Positions 15,690 through 24,051 of a DNA stretch of 64,000 bases are shown in pieces. The translations under genes were made by a program, and so were the position numbers. Origin of the DNA: Salinirubellus salinus (GTDB taxonomy: Archaea > Halobacteriota > Halobacteria > Halobacteriales > Haloarculaceae); the NCBI RefSeq assembly GCF_025231485.1, contig NZ_CP104003.1, positions 1,860,001-1,924,000 on the forward strand. Reading direction: 5' to 3'. The stretch's first letter is position 1, and every line of letters begins with the position of its first letter. Below the pieces are notes generated by a model, which did not search any database, was not told the DNA's origin, and was given only the letters and a program-made list of their open reading frames with translations.

Positions 15690-16048
15690 ACTCCTTCTCA
15701 CCGCGTTTTATTCGTTCTGCACCGGTGTTTTTCGGTGTTGACCCCTACACTTCACCCGATTATTCTGTCGCTTAGCTACGGTGCTGCCGTTCTTGTGTAA
15801 CCAAGAGCTTCTGCAGGGTGATTACACAAGATTCTCAGAACTCGTGTTTCGCTCTTCGCGTACGCGCAGGCAGCCGGGCGTGTGTCTGTGGGTGGGTGTG
15901 CTCGAAGAAATATATCTAGAAGCTTGATTCGGGCGCACACTCCCCCGTGCGCGTGTATAGTTGGGTAGGTTACCTTACAGCCTTCATAGACTCATAGACA
16001 ACCCGACGCCATCACGTGATTATTCGGGTAGACAAAGACACAGACAAA
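15690..16048. other. Convergent intergenic region with large inverted repeats
   Basis: No gene. CTTGTGTAA (15792-15800) and TTACACAAG (15822-15830) form a perfect 9-bp inverted repeat with a 21-base spacer. GCGCAC/GTGCGC (15933-15952) forms a second hairpin. An A/T-rich patch AAATATATC lies at about 15909. It separates the plus-strand ATPase from the minus-strand membrane operon, so it probably ends transcription from both sides. Confidence 0.5.
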
Positions 16049-17539
16049 TTAGACGAGTCGGTACTCGTCTCCAGCCGGTTCGATGACGCCCTCATCGTAC
16101 ACCAACTTCTTCAACACTCGGTCTCCGAATGGTTGCGGGTACTCCGCGCTCAGGTACTCGTGAACCCGTTTTCGTGGCGCTCCACCGTCGACACCATCGC
16201 GTAGATCGGAGCGGATTGTCTGCCTGAGTTCTTTCATTGCTTCTTCGCGGCTGACTGTTCCTTCTGTCGCGGCCTGATAGTGATACCGTGACAGCGTTGG
16301 GCGGCGCGTTCCCTCACGGAGCAACTCGCCTGTGGTGTTAGCGGCGTCGACTGCTACTTCATCCAAGTCGTCGGACATCAATCGCTCGCCCTGCACCGAC
16401 ACAACCCAAAGCGTCTCACCGTCAGCGTCCTCGATTTTCCCGGCTTCCACAACGACGCTTGACCGGGGACGACTCCGGTCTTCGCTTGAACGTGCTTGAC
16501 GGAACCTCACCCGTGAGTATAGCCCGTACACGACACGGTACACCAGCGCCAGAACGACACCAGCACCGACACCGTACACGAGCGGGAACCCAATGATTGC
16601 GCCCACACCAGCAACTGACGCGATGATGACGACAGTCGCAACTGGTTTCACACCAGCACGAGCAAGTGCCGTAATCGATGCACGGGCACCGTACTCACTC
16701 ACACGGGCTTGAACGTCGGGGACGCTACGGATGCCACGAACAATGACGACACCGACAATGACACCGACAGCGAGTAGTGCGACTACTTGACGAACCGTGG
16801 TGGCCGTCACGACATCGAGCAGTTTCTGGAGTGCGTCCAGAGACCCGATGACGTACACGAGAATGAACGGGATGGGAACAACCGCTATGAGTTTCAACAC
16901 GAGCTGCTCCCGCTCGCTCAATTCCTCCTCGTATTCGTACAGCATGACTGCTGCGGCAACCAACACGAGCGCGATTAGCCACCAAAGGCCGTAAATCCAT
17001 GATGCCACCGACACGTACACGGCCAGTACGAGTGCGAACACAGTGTCCACAAACGGGATACTCGTCGCTATCGAGAGAACGGTGTCCAGCACCTGACCGA
17101 GTGTGACACCTGTATCGGTGTTGAAGCCGATGTCGAACGTGACGACACCGACAACAGCGAGGTAACCGAACACAGCCGTCAGGATGGCCTCAAGTGCGAA
17201 CTTACGCGACAGCCCCGAAAGTGATGGGATACCGGCGCCGATAGTCTGCTTGATGCCCCGGACCGCTGACGGTGACTCAACTTCTTCCTCACCGCGAGCC
17301 AGTCGCTTAATCCGTTCAGGACTGGCTTCATCCGGCGTGTAAACGACGGTCTTCCAACCACTCCAACTGACCAGTTGACTGTTGACAACGGCCTCCTGCA
17401 GTCTGCGTTCGGTGTCCAACACTTTCCGAGGGATACCCACGCTCATGAGAAGCACGAGAAGCATCCCGACAAGGCCGAGAACCAGCGCAAACACTTCAGA
17501 GTATTCAAGCCCGAGAACGGACTGAAGAGGCGGCATCAT
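16049..17539 (-). CDS. Polytopic membrane protein with cytoplasmic winged-helix-like tail
   Basis: A 496-residue protein with about ten hydrophobic segments between residues 15 and 350 (for example LVLGLVGMLLVLLMSVG, VVALLAVGVIVGVVIV, GVGAGVVLALVYRVVYG). The last 120 residues are soluble and end in a small helical domain (VHEYLSAEYPQPFGDRVLKK) with the outline of a winged helix. Two adjacent ATGs exist; the first overlaps the upstream stop (ATGA). Last gene of the minus-strand operon that starts at 20,739. A channel or membrane-remodelling role is possible, but no family is recognised. Confidence 0.7.
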   Translation of the reverse strand: MMPPLQSVLGLEYSEVFALVLGLVGMLLVLLMSVGIPRKVLDTERRLQEAVVNSQLVSWSGWKTVVYTPDEASPERIKRLARGEEEVESPSAVRGIKQTIGAGIPSLSGLSRKFALEAILTAVFGYLAVVGVVTFDIGFNTDTGVTLGQVLDTVLSIATSIPFVDTVFALVLAVYVSVASWIYGLWWLIALVLVAAAVMLYEYEEELSEREQLVLKLIAVVPIPFILVYVIGSLDALQKLLDVVTATTVRQVVALLAVGVIVGVVIVRGIRSVPDVQARVSEYGARASITALARAGVKPVATVVIIASVAGVGAIIGFPLVYGVGAGVVLALVYRVVYGLYSRVRFRQARSSEDRSRPRSSVVVEAGKIEDADGETLWVVSVQGERLMSDDLDEVAVDAANTTGELLREGTRRPTLSRYHYQAATEGTVSREEAMKELRQTIRSDLRDGVDGGAPRKRVHEYLSAEYPQPFGDRVLKKLVYDEGVIEPAGDEYRLV

Positions 17540-19383
17540 TCGGAATCACCGCCATCATCAGCGTAATCCCAGTCAGCCCGCTGGGTGGACGTGTTGATAC
17601 CATCCTGCTTAACGCGCTTCATTTTTCTACCGAGACCATCTTCCGGCTTCAGGGACTCTGAAGCGTACAGCATCGCATCCTTGTACGCAGACAGGTACTG
17701 AGCCTCGAACTGCTCACTCGACGCGGCCAGCATCCCGTACAACGCGTTCAGAAGGAAACGGGACGGGTTAGCCGAACCATCTTCACGAGCGTAATCTGAC
17801 GACGCCACGTACTCCAGAACGTCAGCAATCGCGTCAGCGTACAGGCTGATATCTTCATCGTACACGTGTTGCACGTCGACACCAGTCTCGTCAGCATGGT
17901 CTTGCACCATCTGCGAGAGTGACTCGTATTCGGCCCCGGGAACAGACGGCAGTTTGTGCGCTCGCACACCTTCACGCATCGGTTTCCGGGGAATGTCGTC
18001 AAGATTGAGTGCGCCGTACGCTTCGGATGGCGCATCCTTCACCCGTACACGTGTGTGGTCAGGGTCAGGGTCTTGAGCGGTGGCTTCGTCCTGAATGTCA
18101 GCGGTCAGCACGTCACCGGTGTCGTCCGTGACGTAATCCATGACGTAATCACCGGACTGGATGACTGGTGCCAGCATAATCTGCTTCAGACTGGCTGGTG
18201 TCATCGCCGCTCCGAGAGTGTCGGTGACGGTGAACAAGTTGTCTCCGAGGTTCTGACGAACGGGGGCGGCCATCCGCTCCGTAAGCCCCGGTCCTTCGGT
18301 TAAGCCCTCTTGGCGAAGCATCTGACGGGCCAACTCTTGGCGCACGACAGAACGTGCTTCTTCAATCGAGTCGGCTTCACCGAGTTTCTCCCTAAGTTCC
18401 TTGTTGCGGACGAGCGCAACCATGAGCAGAGTCACAGGAACACCGGCCATGACCGCTAACACGGCGAGGCCACCCGGCGTGAAAAACAGGGTCACGAGAA
18501 GCGTGAGAATCGTGCCTGTAAGCGCCGACAACGGACTGATGATGAACTTAATCCATGCGACACCGCGCTCAATCCACGTGTCCACAATCTCTTGCTCTGT
18601 CGCGTAATCAGACAGGGGTTGGACGACAAGAGTCTCCCAATGCTGACTGGCGTTCGTTGTCTCCTCGTACTCAGACGCCGGGACGTGTGCGAGGTCAGCA
18701 CCCGATACGCGGACTCTGCCGACGTATGTGGTGGTTTGTGGGCCACCATCCACTTGCACGTTGGCGGGCTTTTCCACGACACCAACCGGGGACGTGCTAT
18801 TATTCTGCGTCCACGGCGGTGACTCGCCCACTAATGCCCATTCTTGCCATTCAGCGAGTTGCCGGGCTTCGGTGTCAGTCATGTTATTGACGTTGCTGGA
18901 CTGCCGCCCCCAGTTATTGACCGCATCAATCTGTTCATCACTCAGCGTGTCTGGAGACTGCTGAGTAGCCCACAGAATCCATTTCTTGTTGGGTTCACTC
19001 GTGACGTTGACATCGCCGACGGATTGGCGGACCGTCCACCGGATCGTGTACGTCCCAGACTGACCGCTGCTGTCGAGAACGTACTGACCGATGTCAGGGT
19101 CATAACGGACGCTGGCACCGTCTTGTTCAACTTGAACACCGAGTACGCGACTGGAGTCGAAATTAGTCGGTTCTATGTATTGCACCGGACCACGAACCTC
19201 GTATATTGTCCCGTTCTGGGATTGCGTGGTTTGGACTTGGCTACTGACGTAGTGCGGCTGCCGGATGTCCAGTTGCGCCGCTTGTGTTTGATTTGCTTGC
19301 TGTGCGACTGCCATCCCCATCGGCATTGACACCGCTGAGAAGACGAGAATAAAAGCGAGAAATGCTTTTGCTACATGATTCAT
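17536..19383 (-). CDS. Signal-peptide membrane protein, 615 residues
   Basis: An N-terminal Sec signal (MNHVAKAFLAFILVFSAV, cleavage near AVA-QQ) leads into an extracellular beta-rich domain of about 240 residues with many N-x-T/S sites. Two membrane segments follow (about 275-300 and 305-330), then a cytoplasmic helical domain of about 280 residues. The topology (outside domain, helical hairpin, large inner domain) suits a protein linking surface and cytoplasmic parts of a secretion, conjugation or budding machine. It overlaps both neighbours by four bases (ATGA). Confidence 0.7.
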   Translation of the reverse strand: MNHVAKAFLAFILVFSAVSMPMGMAVAQQANQTQAAQLDIRQPHYVSSQVQTTQSQNGTIYEVRGPVQYIEPTNFDSSRVLGVQVEQDGASVRYDPDIGQYVLDSSGQSGTYTIRWTVRQSVGDVNVTSEPNKKWILWATQQSPDTLSDEQIDAVNNWGRQSSNVNNMTDTEARQLAEWQEWALVGESPPWTQNNSTSPVGVVEKPANVQVDGGPQTTTYVGRVRVSGADLAHVPASEYEETTNASQHWETLVVQPLSDYATEQEIVDTWIERGVAWIKFIISPLSALTGTILTLLVTLFFTPGGLAVLAVMAGVPVTLLMVALVRNKELREKLGEADSIEEARSVVRQELARQMLRQEGLTEGPGLTERMAAPVRQNLGDNLFTVTDTLGAAMTPASLKQIMLAPVIQSGDYVMDYVTDDTGDVLTADIQDEATAQDPDPDHTRVRVKDAPSEAYGALNLDDIPRKPMREGVRAHKLPSVPGAEYESLSQMVQDHADETGVDVQHVYDEDISLYADAIADVLEYVASSDYAREDGSANPSRFLLNALYGMLAASSEQFEAQYLSAYKDAMLYASESLKPEDGLGRKMKRVKQDGINTSTQRADWDYADDGGDSE

Positions 19384-20372
19384 GATTTATCACCTGTTTG
19401 TTCATCGAACTGTTCTGAAACCTCTTCGTCGAACGACTCCACCGTATCTGACGGCATCGAACCGGGGCGTTCCCCGTCGACGCGGGCCGCTTGCTGAACC
19501 GCCTGCTCACGGCTCAGTCCCGCTGACTGCATCAAGCGGAGAGCCACGTCCAAGCGCCGGTACATCTGCTCATCAACGTCCTTCGCAAGCTCTTCCGAAC
19601 GAGCCTGCTGCTTCTGATACTTCCGCATCAACTCAGGCATCTGCACATCGGTCATCACCGAGTAATCGGCCCGGATGTTACCCACCATTTTACGCGGGAT
19701 TAGGGACGGGTACGTGGCTTCACGGTCTATGTCACGGCTTGTAGGCCGCGTTTCCAGACCGTCAGTTAATGTGACGTACAGGTCACCAAGCGTGTCTGTC
19801 CGCACAACAGCGGTGCGGCCACCCGGGAGGTAGTCACGAGCCGGGGCATCACCAGAGTCACCACTTCGATGCAGTTTGGCTCTGATGTCCCGCTTACTCC
19901 CGAACACGTCACGGATACGTAACTTGTCGAGTTCACCGCGAACATTGACGCTCGTACCCGGTTCAAACACGAACCCGTCTTCGTCAGGGCCGTCAGCGTT
20001 CACCTCTACCTCAGCGGCAGAGTCGGCTTCACCGTACCTGACGCTTGCAGTTTCACCCGTGAACAAGATACTCCAATCCAACTCACGGATTCGGTTGAAC
20101 GCGCTTTCCCGGCCTTTCTGGAACGCCATAATCACCGCCGCAATCCCGAACGTAACCGCCAAGAGCGGTGTCGTCGGAAAGAGTTGGGACGTGTACAGCC
20201 CGAATCCGAGAACGAGCGTGATGAGGACCCCTGTAATCGCGGCTCTGCGTGGCGTTGACGGTTTCAGACGCTCAATCAGCCCGGGTTTTGATGGGTCATC
20301 CCACGAGTGCGGATCGGTGTCAGACCCGTCACCACTCCCGAACGTGACCGGTAGTTTATCAAGCAGACTCAT
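19380..20372 (-). CDS. Membrane protein with two helices and soluble tail, 330 residues
   Basis: A short acidic N-terminus precedes two hydrophobic segments (about 43-60 and 65-83), then a beta-rich acidic domain (about 95-210) and a C-terminal helical region with Gln/Arg-rich stretches (YQKQQARSEELAKDVDEQMY). Overlaps by four bases upstream and downstream. Possibly a scaffold for the 615-residue partner. Unknown family. Confidence 0.65.
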   Translation of the reverse strand: MSLLDKLPVTFGSGDGSDTDPHSWDDPSKPGLIERLKPSTPRRAAITGVLITLVLGFGLYTSQLFPTTPLLAVTFGIAAVIMAFQKGRESAFNRIRELDWSILFTGETASVRYGEADSAAEVEVNADGPDEDGFVFEPGTSVNVRGELDKLRIRDVFGSKRDIRAKLHRSGDSGDAPARDYLPGGRTAVVRTDTLGDLYVTLTDGLETRPTSRDIDREATYPSLIPRKMVGNIRADYSVMTDVQMPELMRKYQKQQARSEELAKDVDEQMYRRLDVALRLMQSAGLSREQAVQQAARVDGERPGSMPSDTVESFDEEVSEQFDEQTGDKS

Positions 20373-20527
20373 TCCGAATCACCCGTTCGTTTGTGGTGGC
20401 GGCGATGATCCGAATACTCGGCCAGCATCGCAAACCCGACAAGAGCGATGAACACTCCCACGCTCATGACGACGAACCCGGCCAGTAACCCGCTAATTGT
20501 GAGACCAGTCACTACCGCGCTCATCAT
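20369..20527 (-). CDS. Single-helix membrane miniprotein, 52 residues
   Basis: Reads MMSAVVTGLTISGLL, one long hydrophobic helix (about 5-36) and a His/Arg-rich cytoplasmic tail (YSDHRRHHKR). Both ends overlap neighbours by ATGA/TGATG junctions, so it is certainly positioned as a coupled gene. Easily missed because of its size. Confidence 0.7.
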   Translation of the reverse strand: MMSAVVTGLTISGLLAGFVVMSVGVFIALVGFAMLAEYSDHRRHHKRTGDSE

Positions 20528-20739
20528 TCAGAATCACCCCGAAGACGGGACCCACATTTCTGACAGACTTGTGCCTGTTGTTTCTCGTGTTCGATACGAT
20601 CTTCAAGGCCGTGAGCGTCCGCACTCGCCGCTGTAAGCGGCTCAGTACGAACTGTGTAGCACTCATCGCAAACAATATCGTAGCGTCCTAATCCATGATA
20701 CAGGACGTGTTTGCTGCGGCTATTCACTCTTTGAGACAT
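20524..20739 (-). CDS. Zinc-ribbon miniprotein, first gene of the membrane operon
   Basis: A 71-residue protein with CDEC (about 24-27) and CQKC (about 59-62), the spacing of a treble-clef or ribbon zinc site, separated by a helix. Promoter B2 (TATA centre about 36 bases upstream of the ATG) implies a short leader. As the first gene of the minus-strand operon it could be a regulator, but that is inference from position only. Confidence 0.65.
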   Translation of the reverse strand: MSQRVNSRSKHVLYHGLGRYDIVCDECYTVRTEPLTAASADAHGLEDRIEHEKQQAQVCQKCGSRLRGDSE

Positions 20740-20752
20740 ACTAATACAGTTG

Positions 20753-20777
20753 AAAATCAGGTATCAGGCCGTTTAAA
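20753..20777 (-). promoter_or_regulatory. Operator B copy 2 with TTTAAA box
   Basis: On the minus strand TTTAAA (20777-20772) is followed by GATACCTGATTTTC (20766-20753). With flanking bases, this repeats the promoter at 1,551-1,584 almost exactly. It drives the operon of genes 20,739 to 16,049. Confidence 0.7.
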
Positions 20778-20797
20778 CGACTCTCCGATAAACTGAA

Positions 20798-21115
20798 TCA
20801 ATACACGGGCGCATCATCGATTCCGTCAAACCCACGGTGAGACACGTACAACGCTAACGCGTACATCAGCATCTGAACCTCGGATTCTGTCGCGCCTTCC
20901 CTCAATCCAGAAGACGCGTACCCTGAGAATAGAAGCACGAGTTCATCAGGCAGTTCCGACGGCGGTGTTCTTTCATGACCAACGTAGTCACCAATCGCGG
21001 TAGCCGTTCGGGCAACTGTGTCGGGTTCATAGTCTTCTGCTCGTTCCTGAACTGCATCCACGACTGCGCGTTCAAGCGCGAAGGCAGCCCGGCTTGGGAC
21101 ATCAATCTGTTGCAT
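20798..21115 (-). CDS. Hypothetical helical protein, 105 residues
   Basis: I start at the ATG at 21115 (MQQIDVPSRAAFALERAV) because a TTATC box lies about 28 bases upstream, fitting a leaderless message; the frame extends to 21139 without promoter support. The protein is alpha-helical throughout, with alternating acidic and hydrophobic residues and no cysteines or membrane segments. Function unknown. Its stop is close to promoter B2 of the neighbouring operon, with which it is co-directional. Confidence 0.6.
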   Translation of the reverse strand: MQQIDVPSRAAFALERAVVDAVQERAEDYEPDTVARTATAIGDYVGHERTPPSELPDELVLLFSGYASSGLREGATESEVQMLMYALALYVSHRGFDGIDDAPVY

Positions 21116-21184
21116 AGTCGTAACTACGGTGTCAAACAAGATAAGAAGCTGGAAAAACGGAAGTAAAGCGCCTACTGAACCGGA

Positions 21185-21469
21185 TTAGAGTCTGTGGAGA
21201 ATGAGGTGACGCGCCGACATCAACGCGATTACCTCGGACGAATAATGCAGATGAACTTGCTCACCCGCACCCCAGTCGTCTAAATACACCATCGCCGCCG
21301 AACCATCAGTTCGCACGCTCACAAACACGTGAATTTTGGTTTCCGGGTTAGTGTACATCATACCAATCGATGAGTCATAAACCGTCACTTCGTCTTTCGC
21401 GTACGAGCCGATCTCGTCGTCGAACGCTTCCATAGTCGTCTTGACTTTCTGCTGAATTTGAGTCGTCAT
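21185..21469 (-). CDS. Hypothetical protein, 94 residues
   Basis: Starts MTTQIQQKVKTTMEAFDDE at 21469, with a strong TATA-like TATATTTTA (21508-21500) upstream; the longer frame to 21583 would run into the next gene. An alpha helix, then four or five beta strands (TVYDSSIGMMY, KIHVFVSVRTDGSAAMVYLD) and a final helix suggest a compact alpha/beta fold. No motif is recognised. Confidence 0.6.
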   Translation of the reverse strand: MTTQIQQKVKTTMEAFDDEIGSYAKDEVTVYDSSIGMMYTNPETKIHVFVSVRTDGSAAMVYLDDWGAGEQVHLHYSSEVIALMSARHLILHRL

Positions 21470-21530
21470 AGTTGTGTTGTGGGCCATTCCGGCCCGAGCT
21501 AAAATATAGATAGAACACCTGAAACCGGGT

Positions 21531-22010
21531 TTATTCGTCGTCCACGTACTCGAAGCGGATTTCGTCGCACGTAGGCCATCCACGCGGAGTCGTCACGAGA
21601 TTCTGCTTAATCGTGTACCATGCTTCGTCTCGTGCCATCTCCATACCCTCACGAACAACGGCTTCAAAATCGTCGTCTTCAGGGTCTTCAGAACCGTGTT
21701 CAAGAGTCGCTTGACGGGCTTCGTCCCAGCGAACACCGTGCGAAAAGTGAGTTGGGAGTTTACGCGTCTGGACTAAGTTATCGATACGAATCCGAGTCCA
21801 GCCACGCGTGTGAAGACCGGTTTCTTGTGTGGTGAGTTTAACCGTCTCTGCCGGGTTGTCGTCGCACCACGTCACGTACTTCGCCAAGTCCTCGTAGCGC
21901 CCGTACTTGTGTGGGTTATCCCATTTTTGTCGGAACGCTTCACGGAGCGCGGAGAGTGAGATTTCAATTGTTTGCGGTTCTTCGTCTTTGGAGTTTGTCT
22001 TTTGACTCAT
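21531..22010 (-). CDS. Hypothetical protein under operator A
   Basis: The ATG at 22010 gives 159 residues beginning MSQKTNSKDEEPQTIEISL. A TATA box centred 27 bases upstream and operator A beside it make this start convincing for a leaderless message. The sequence alternates short helices with conserved-looking Trp (KWDNPHKYGRYEDLAKYVTW, RGWTRIRIDNL) and ends acidic. A small DNA-binding fold is possible but not demonstrated. Confidence 0.65.
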   Translation of the reverse strand: MSQKTNSKDEEPQTIEISLSALREAFRQKWDNPHKYGRYEDLAKYVTWCDDNPAETVKLTTQETGLHTRGWTRIRIDNLVQTRKLPTHFSHGVRWDEARQATLEHGSEDPEDDDFEAVVREGMEMARDEAWYTIKQNLVTTPRGWPTCDEIRFEYVDDE

Positions 22011-22030
22011 CCTATCATAATATAGATGTT

Positions 22031-22063
22031 TGATTAACTTATACCTTGCCCGCTTACGCAAGG
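22031..22063 (-). promoter_or_regulatory. Operator A copy 2 with TATA box
   Basis: Minus strand: CCTTGCGTAAGCGGGCAAGG (22063-22044), a perfect 6-bp inverted repeat CCTTGC/GCAAGG with an 8-base spacer, running into TATAAGTTAA. The TATA centre is 27 bases before the ATG at 22010. Confidence 0.75.
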
Positions 22064-22331
22064 CCGTTGTAACCGGGTTCCCAACATCTGCAGGCAGCCC
22101 GAGCAGCCCCGGACCGGCCGTTAAGTATCAACCACGAGTATGTTAGGATGCGTCCGGGAGTCACCGGATGCCACCCTACAAGTTCACCCTACGGAGAAGG
22201 AATCCCAATCACAAGCTCAAACCCGAACCGGCGGTGCAAATGCAAACCGCCACCAAGCTCACCAGAATAGGATTGTTGTTGTGGTTTTTGCGGCGCCGGG
22301 GATCATTACCCCGGCATCGGTCTTCTCGGAA
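22064..22331. other. Non-coding gap
   Basis: No gene I can support. It contains CCGGGG/CCCCGG (about 22291-22309) as a hairpin, and CTCAGAG/CTCTGAG (about 22335-22356) lies just beyond it; together they may end transcription of the zinc-finger gene that converges on it from the right. Plus-strand frames here lack a promoter and look non-coding. Confidence 0.4.
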
Positions 22332-22541
22332 CTACCTCAGAGAGACTTTACTCTGAGAAATGTACGTAACCGAGATACTGTGACAGATGCCGAGAGAGTC
22401 CATACTGTTCTCCGTGACGGATTCAGAAGCACACTCCACGGAACAAAACGCATCCCGTGATACTGGTCTGTTCGACGCAGAGCGCCGCGTTACAGCGTAA
22501 ATCATCAACGGTAGTTCCTTCTCACAAAACGAACACCTCAC
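22332..22541 (-). CDS. TRASH/MYM-like zinc-finger miniprotein
   Basis: A 69-residue protein starting at GTG 22541, which overlaps the recombinase stop by four bases (GTGA). CSFC at 3-6 and FCSVEC at about 32-37 have the spacing of small treble-clef (TRASH-type) zinc fingers. Translational coupling to the serine recombinase suggests it could be a directionality factor or regulator of the recombinase, which is inference. Confidence 0.6.
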   Translation of the reverse strand: MRCSFCEKELPLMIYAVTRRSASNRPVSRDAFCSVECASESVTENSMDSLGICHSISVTYISQSKVSLR

Positions 22542-23293
22542 TCCCCATCACCCACGGTCACTTCTTCGAGTGCTTCCGATACACGGCCATCATCGGCTTC
22601 ACGGTCCAGATACCAGTCACGGCGCTCATCGTCTTTCCAGATGTTCATCAACGTCTGCCGAGTGACGTTTCGCGTGTCACGAGCAACAGACCGATACGAA
22701 TCCCCATCATCGATACGTTCGATGGCATCACACATATCGACGAACCCTGTCTCTCCATCGTCGTAATCCGGGGACATGTTCGGTGCGAGATAACCTTCGA
22801 CTCGAACGAATCCAGCAGGAACTTGCCCAAGCCACTTCCCCTCTTTTCGGGCGCGACGAAGCCCTGCGCGGGTACGGCGAATTAGTGAGCGACGTTCTTC
22901 AGCGGCGACTGCCGCGATGATGTCCGCGATGAGTCTTCCGTGACCATCGGGTTCAATCGTACGCACAGACCCATTAACGACGTGGATAGTCACGGCGTGG
23001 TCTTCACACACGTCGAAGAACTGTTGTGCGAGCAGTCCGCGTCGGGCAATCCGACTAATTTCCCAGACGATTACGTCGGTGTAGTCGTCGTTCTCGATCT
23101 CGTCGATGAGTTGCTGGAAGTCTGAGCGACTGGCCGACGCGCCGGAGGCTTGGTCTGCGTAAATGGCCACGTCACCGAAGTCGAGTTCGCGTTGGTTGAG
23201 CCATTCTTCGATGTCGTCTCGTTGGTGTTGTTCTTCTTGTTCTGCTGTTGAGCGGCGAATGTATGTCGCGTATTCTTTGGTGTCTTCTGTCAT
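22538..23293 (-). CDS. Serine recombinase (resolvase/invertase family)
   Basis: The ATG at 23293 gives 251 residues. The N-terminal catalytic domain shows YIRRSTAEQEEQ (Ser at about 15, the nucleophile), the SGASASRSDFQQLIDEI helix and VIVWEISRIARRG, which are the expected motifs and arginines. A long helix with RRSLIRRTRAGLRRAR leads to a C-terminal helix-turn-helix (SYRSVARDTRNVTRQTLMNIW). This is resolvase/invertase size, not the large serine integrase type. A 53-bp exact direct repeat lies 184 bp upstream of its start and again 2,162 bp further, a candidate target. The start codon has no strong TATA box; operator B3 lies 118-134 bases upstream. Confidence 0.85.
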   Translation of the reverse strand: MTEDTKEYATYIRRSTAEQEEQHQRDDIEEWLNQRELDFGDVAIYADQASGASASRSDFQQLIDEIENDDYTDVIVWEISRIARRGLLAQQFFDVCEDHAVTIHVVNGSVRTIEPDGHGRLIADIIAAVAAEERRSLIRRTRAGLRRARKEGKWLGQVPAGFVRVEGYLAPNMSPDYDDGETGFVDMCDAIERIDDGDSYRSVARDTRNVTRQTLMNIWKDDERRDWYLDREADDGRVSEALEEVTVGDGE

Positions 23294-23410
23294 GATTTTC
23301 GAGTTCAGGAGTGAGTTTGAGTCGGGTAGCTTACCACCAGAGACTGTAATAAACCACGGTAGTCGTTTGCAGTTCTGTAAGCTGTTGCCCAATCGCTCAC
23401 ACCCCCTTAC

Positions 23411-23427
23411 TGGAAAATCAGGTATCC
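23411..23427 (-). promoter_or_regulatory. Operator B copy 3
   Basis: Minus strand: GGATACCTGATTTTCCA (23427-23411), with TACCTG and CAGTA half-sites. It lies about 120 bases upstream of the recombinase ATG. Unlike the other copies it has no clear TATA box beside it. Confidence 0.5.
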
Positions 23428-23476
23428 TATCGGAAAAGCAACGTTTACCGAACACGGAACAGGTGGAGCTGTAACC

Positions 23477-23529
23477 CGTGTTTGGTAAGAATCTCAGAAC
23501 TCCGACTTCCACCCCCGGAACTCGTGAAT
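23477..23529. repeat. 53-bp exact direct repeat, copy 1
   Basis: Identical over 53 bases to 25639-25691. It ends within one base of the ATG of the zinc-ribbon gene at 23528: copy 1 reads GTGAATGAAG, copy 2 GTGAATAAAG, so copy 2 has lost that start codon. It lies 184 bp from the serine recombinase gene. Confidence 0.85.
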
Positions 23530-23791
23530 GAAGGAGATCGAGAACGACACCGAACACATGGTTCTGACCTGCCCCAAATGTGACGGCCAACTCAACGAAC
23601 TAAGCGTCGACGGCCCACCCGGAACAACCGTGTTCAATGAAGTCATGAAACTGACTGCTTCCAAAACACTACGAATACAAGCAGTCTGTGAGGCATGTGA
23701 CGAAGTAGTCGAACGTGAAGTCACCATAGACCCCTACCGCGAAATCAAGAACTGGACCGACAATCAGGACCGCCACTCCGGCTCCTCATAA
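23528..23791 (+). CDS. Zinc-ribbon protein, 87 residues
   Basis: CPKC at about 15-18 and CEAC at about 54-57 form a classic four-cysteine zinc ribbon around beta strands. It is the only plus-strand gene inside the segment bounded by the 53-bp repeats, and its start codon overlaps copy 1 of the repeat. It converges on the next gene, overlapping it by 28 bases at the 3' ends. No clear TATA box is seen upstream. Confidence 0.6.
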   Translation: MKEIENDTEHMVLTCPKCDGQLNELSVDGPPGTTVFNEVMKLTASKTLRIQAVCEACDEVVEREVTIDPYREIKNWTDNQDRHSGSS

Positions 23792-24051
23792 AGCGCCAAC
23801 GAGCGCACAATGTCACCAATACGTCCAGCGTCGTCCGCCCGCAAGAACGCATCACGCTTGTCTTCACACCGTGAGCGCGGGCACACCCACGTACTATCCA
23901 CGTCGTCGCCGAAGAACTGCCAATCCGCCACATCCCGCTCAACAGCACGGCCACACACCGCACACCGCACCGCTTTCTCCGTCGGGTCTGAGAACACGTT
24001 CCGATTAGGTTGTTCACCAAAATGCTTCTCCCACACCGTCCGCTCACTCAT
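23764..24051 (-). CDS. Zinc-binding protein, 95 residues
   Basis: MSERTVWEKHFGEQ starts at 24051, overlapping the upstream stop. CAVC (about 30-33) and C-x4-C (about 57-62, CPRSRC) make a probable zinc site, followed by a helical tail. Probably co-transcribed with the gene at 24,460 under operator B4. Function unknown. Confidence 0.6.
   Translation of the reverse strand: MSERTVWEKHFGEQPNRNVFSDPTEKAVRCAVCGRAVERDVADWQFFGDDVDSTWVCPRSRCEDKRDAFLRADDAGRIGDIVRSLALYEEPEWRS

Noticed and set aside
22140-22460. Plus-strand frames at 22140 and 22168
   Set aside because: No TATA box at the expected distance, basic composition, and overlap with the zinc-finger gene that is coupled to the recombinase.
23300-23402. 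A 31-codon GTG-started frame between operator B3 and the recombinase
   Set aside because: It is well placed for a leader peptide but has no start signal or composition bias to separate it from chance.
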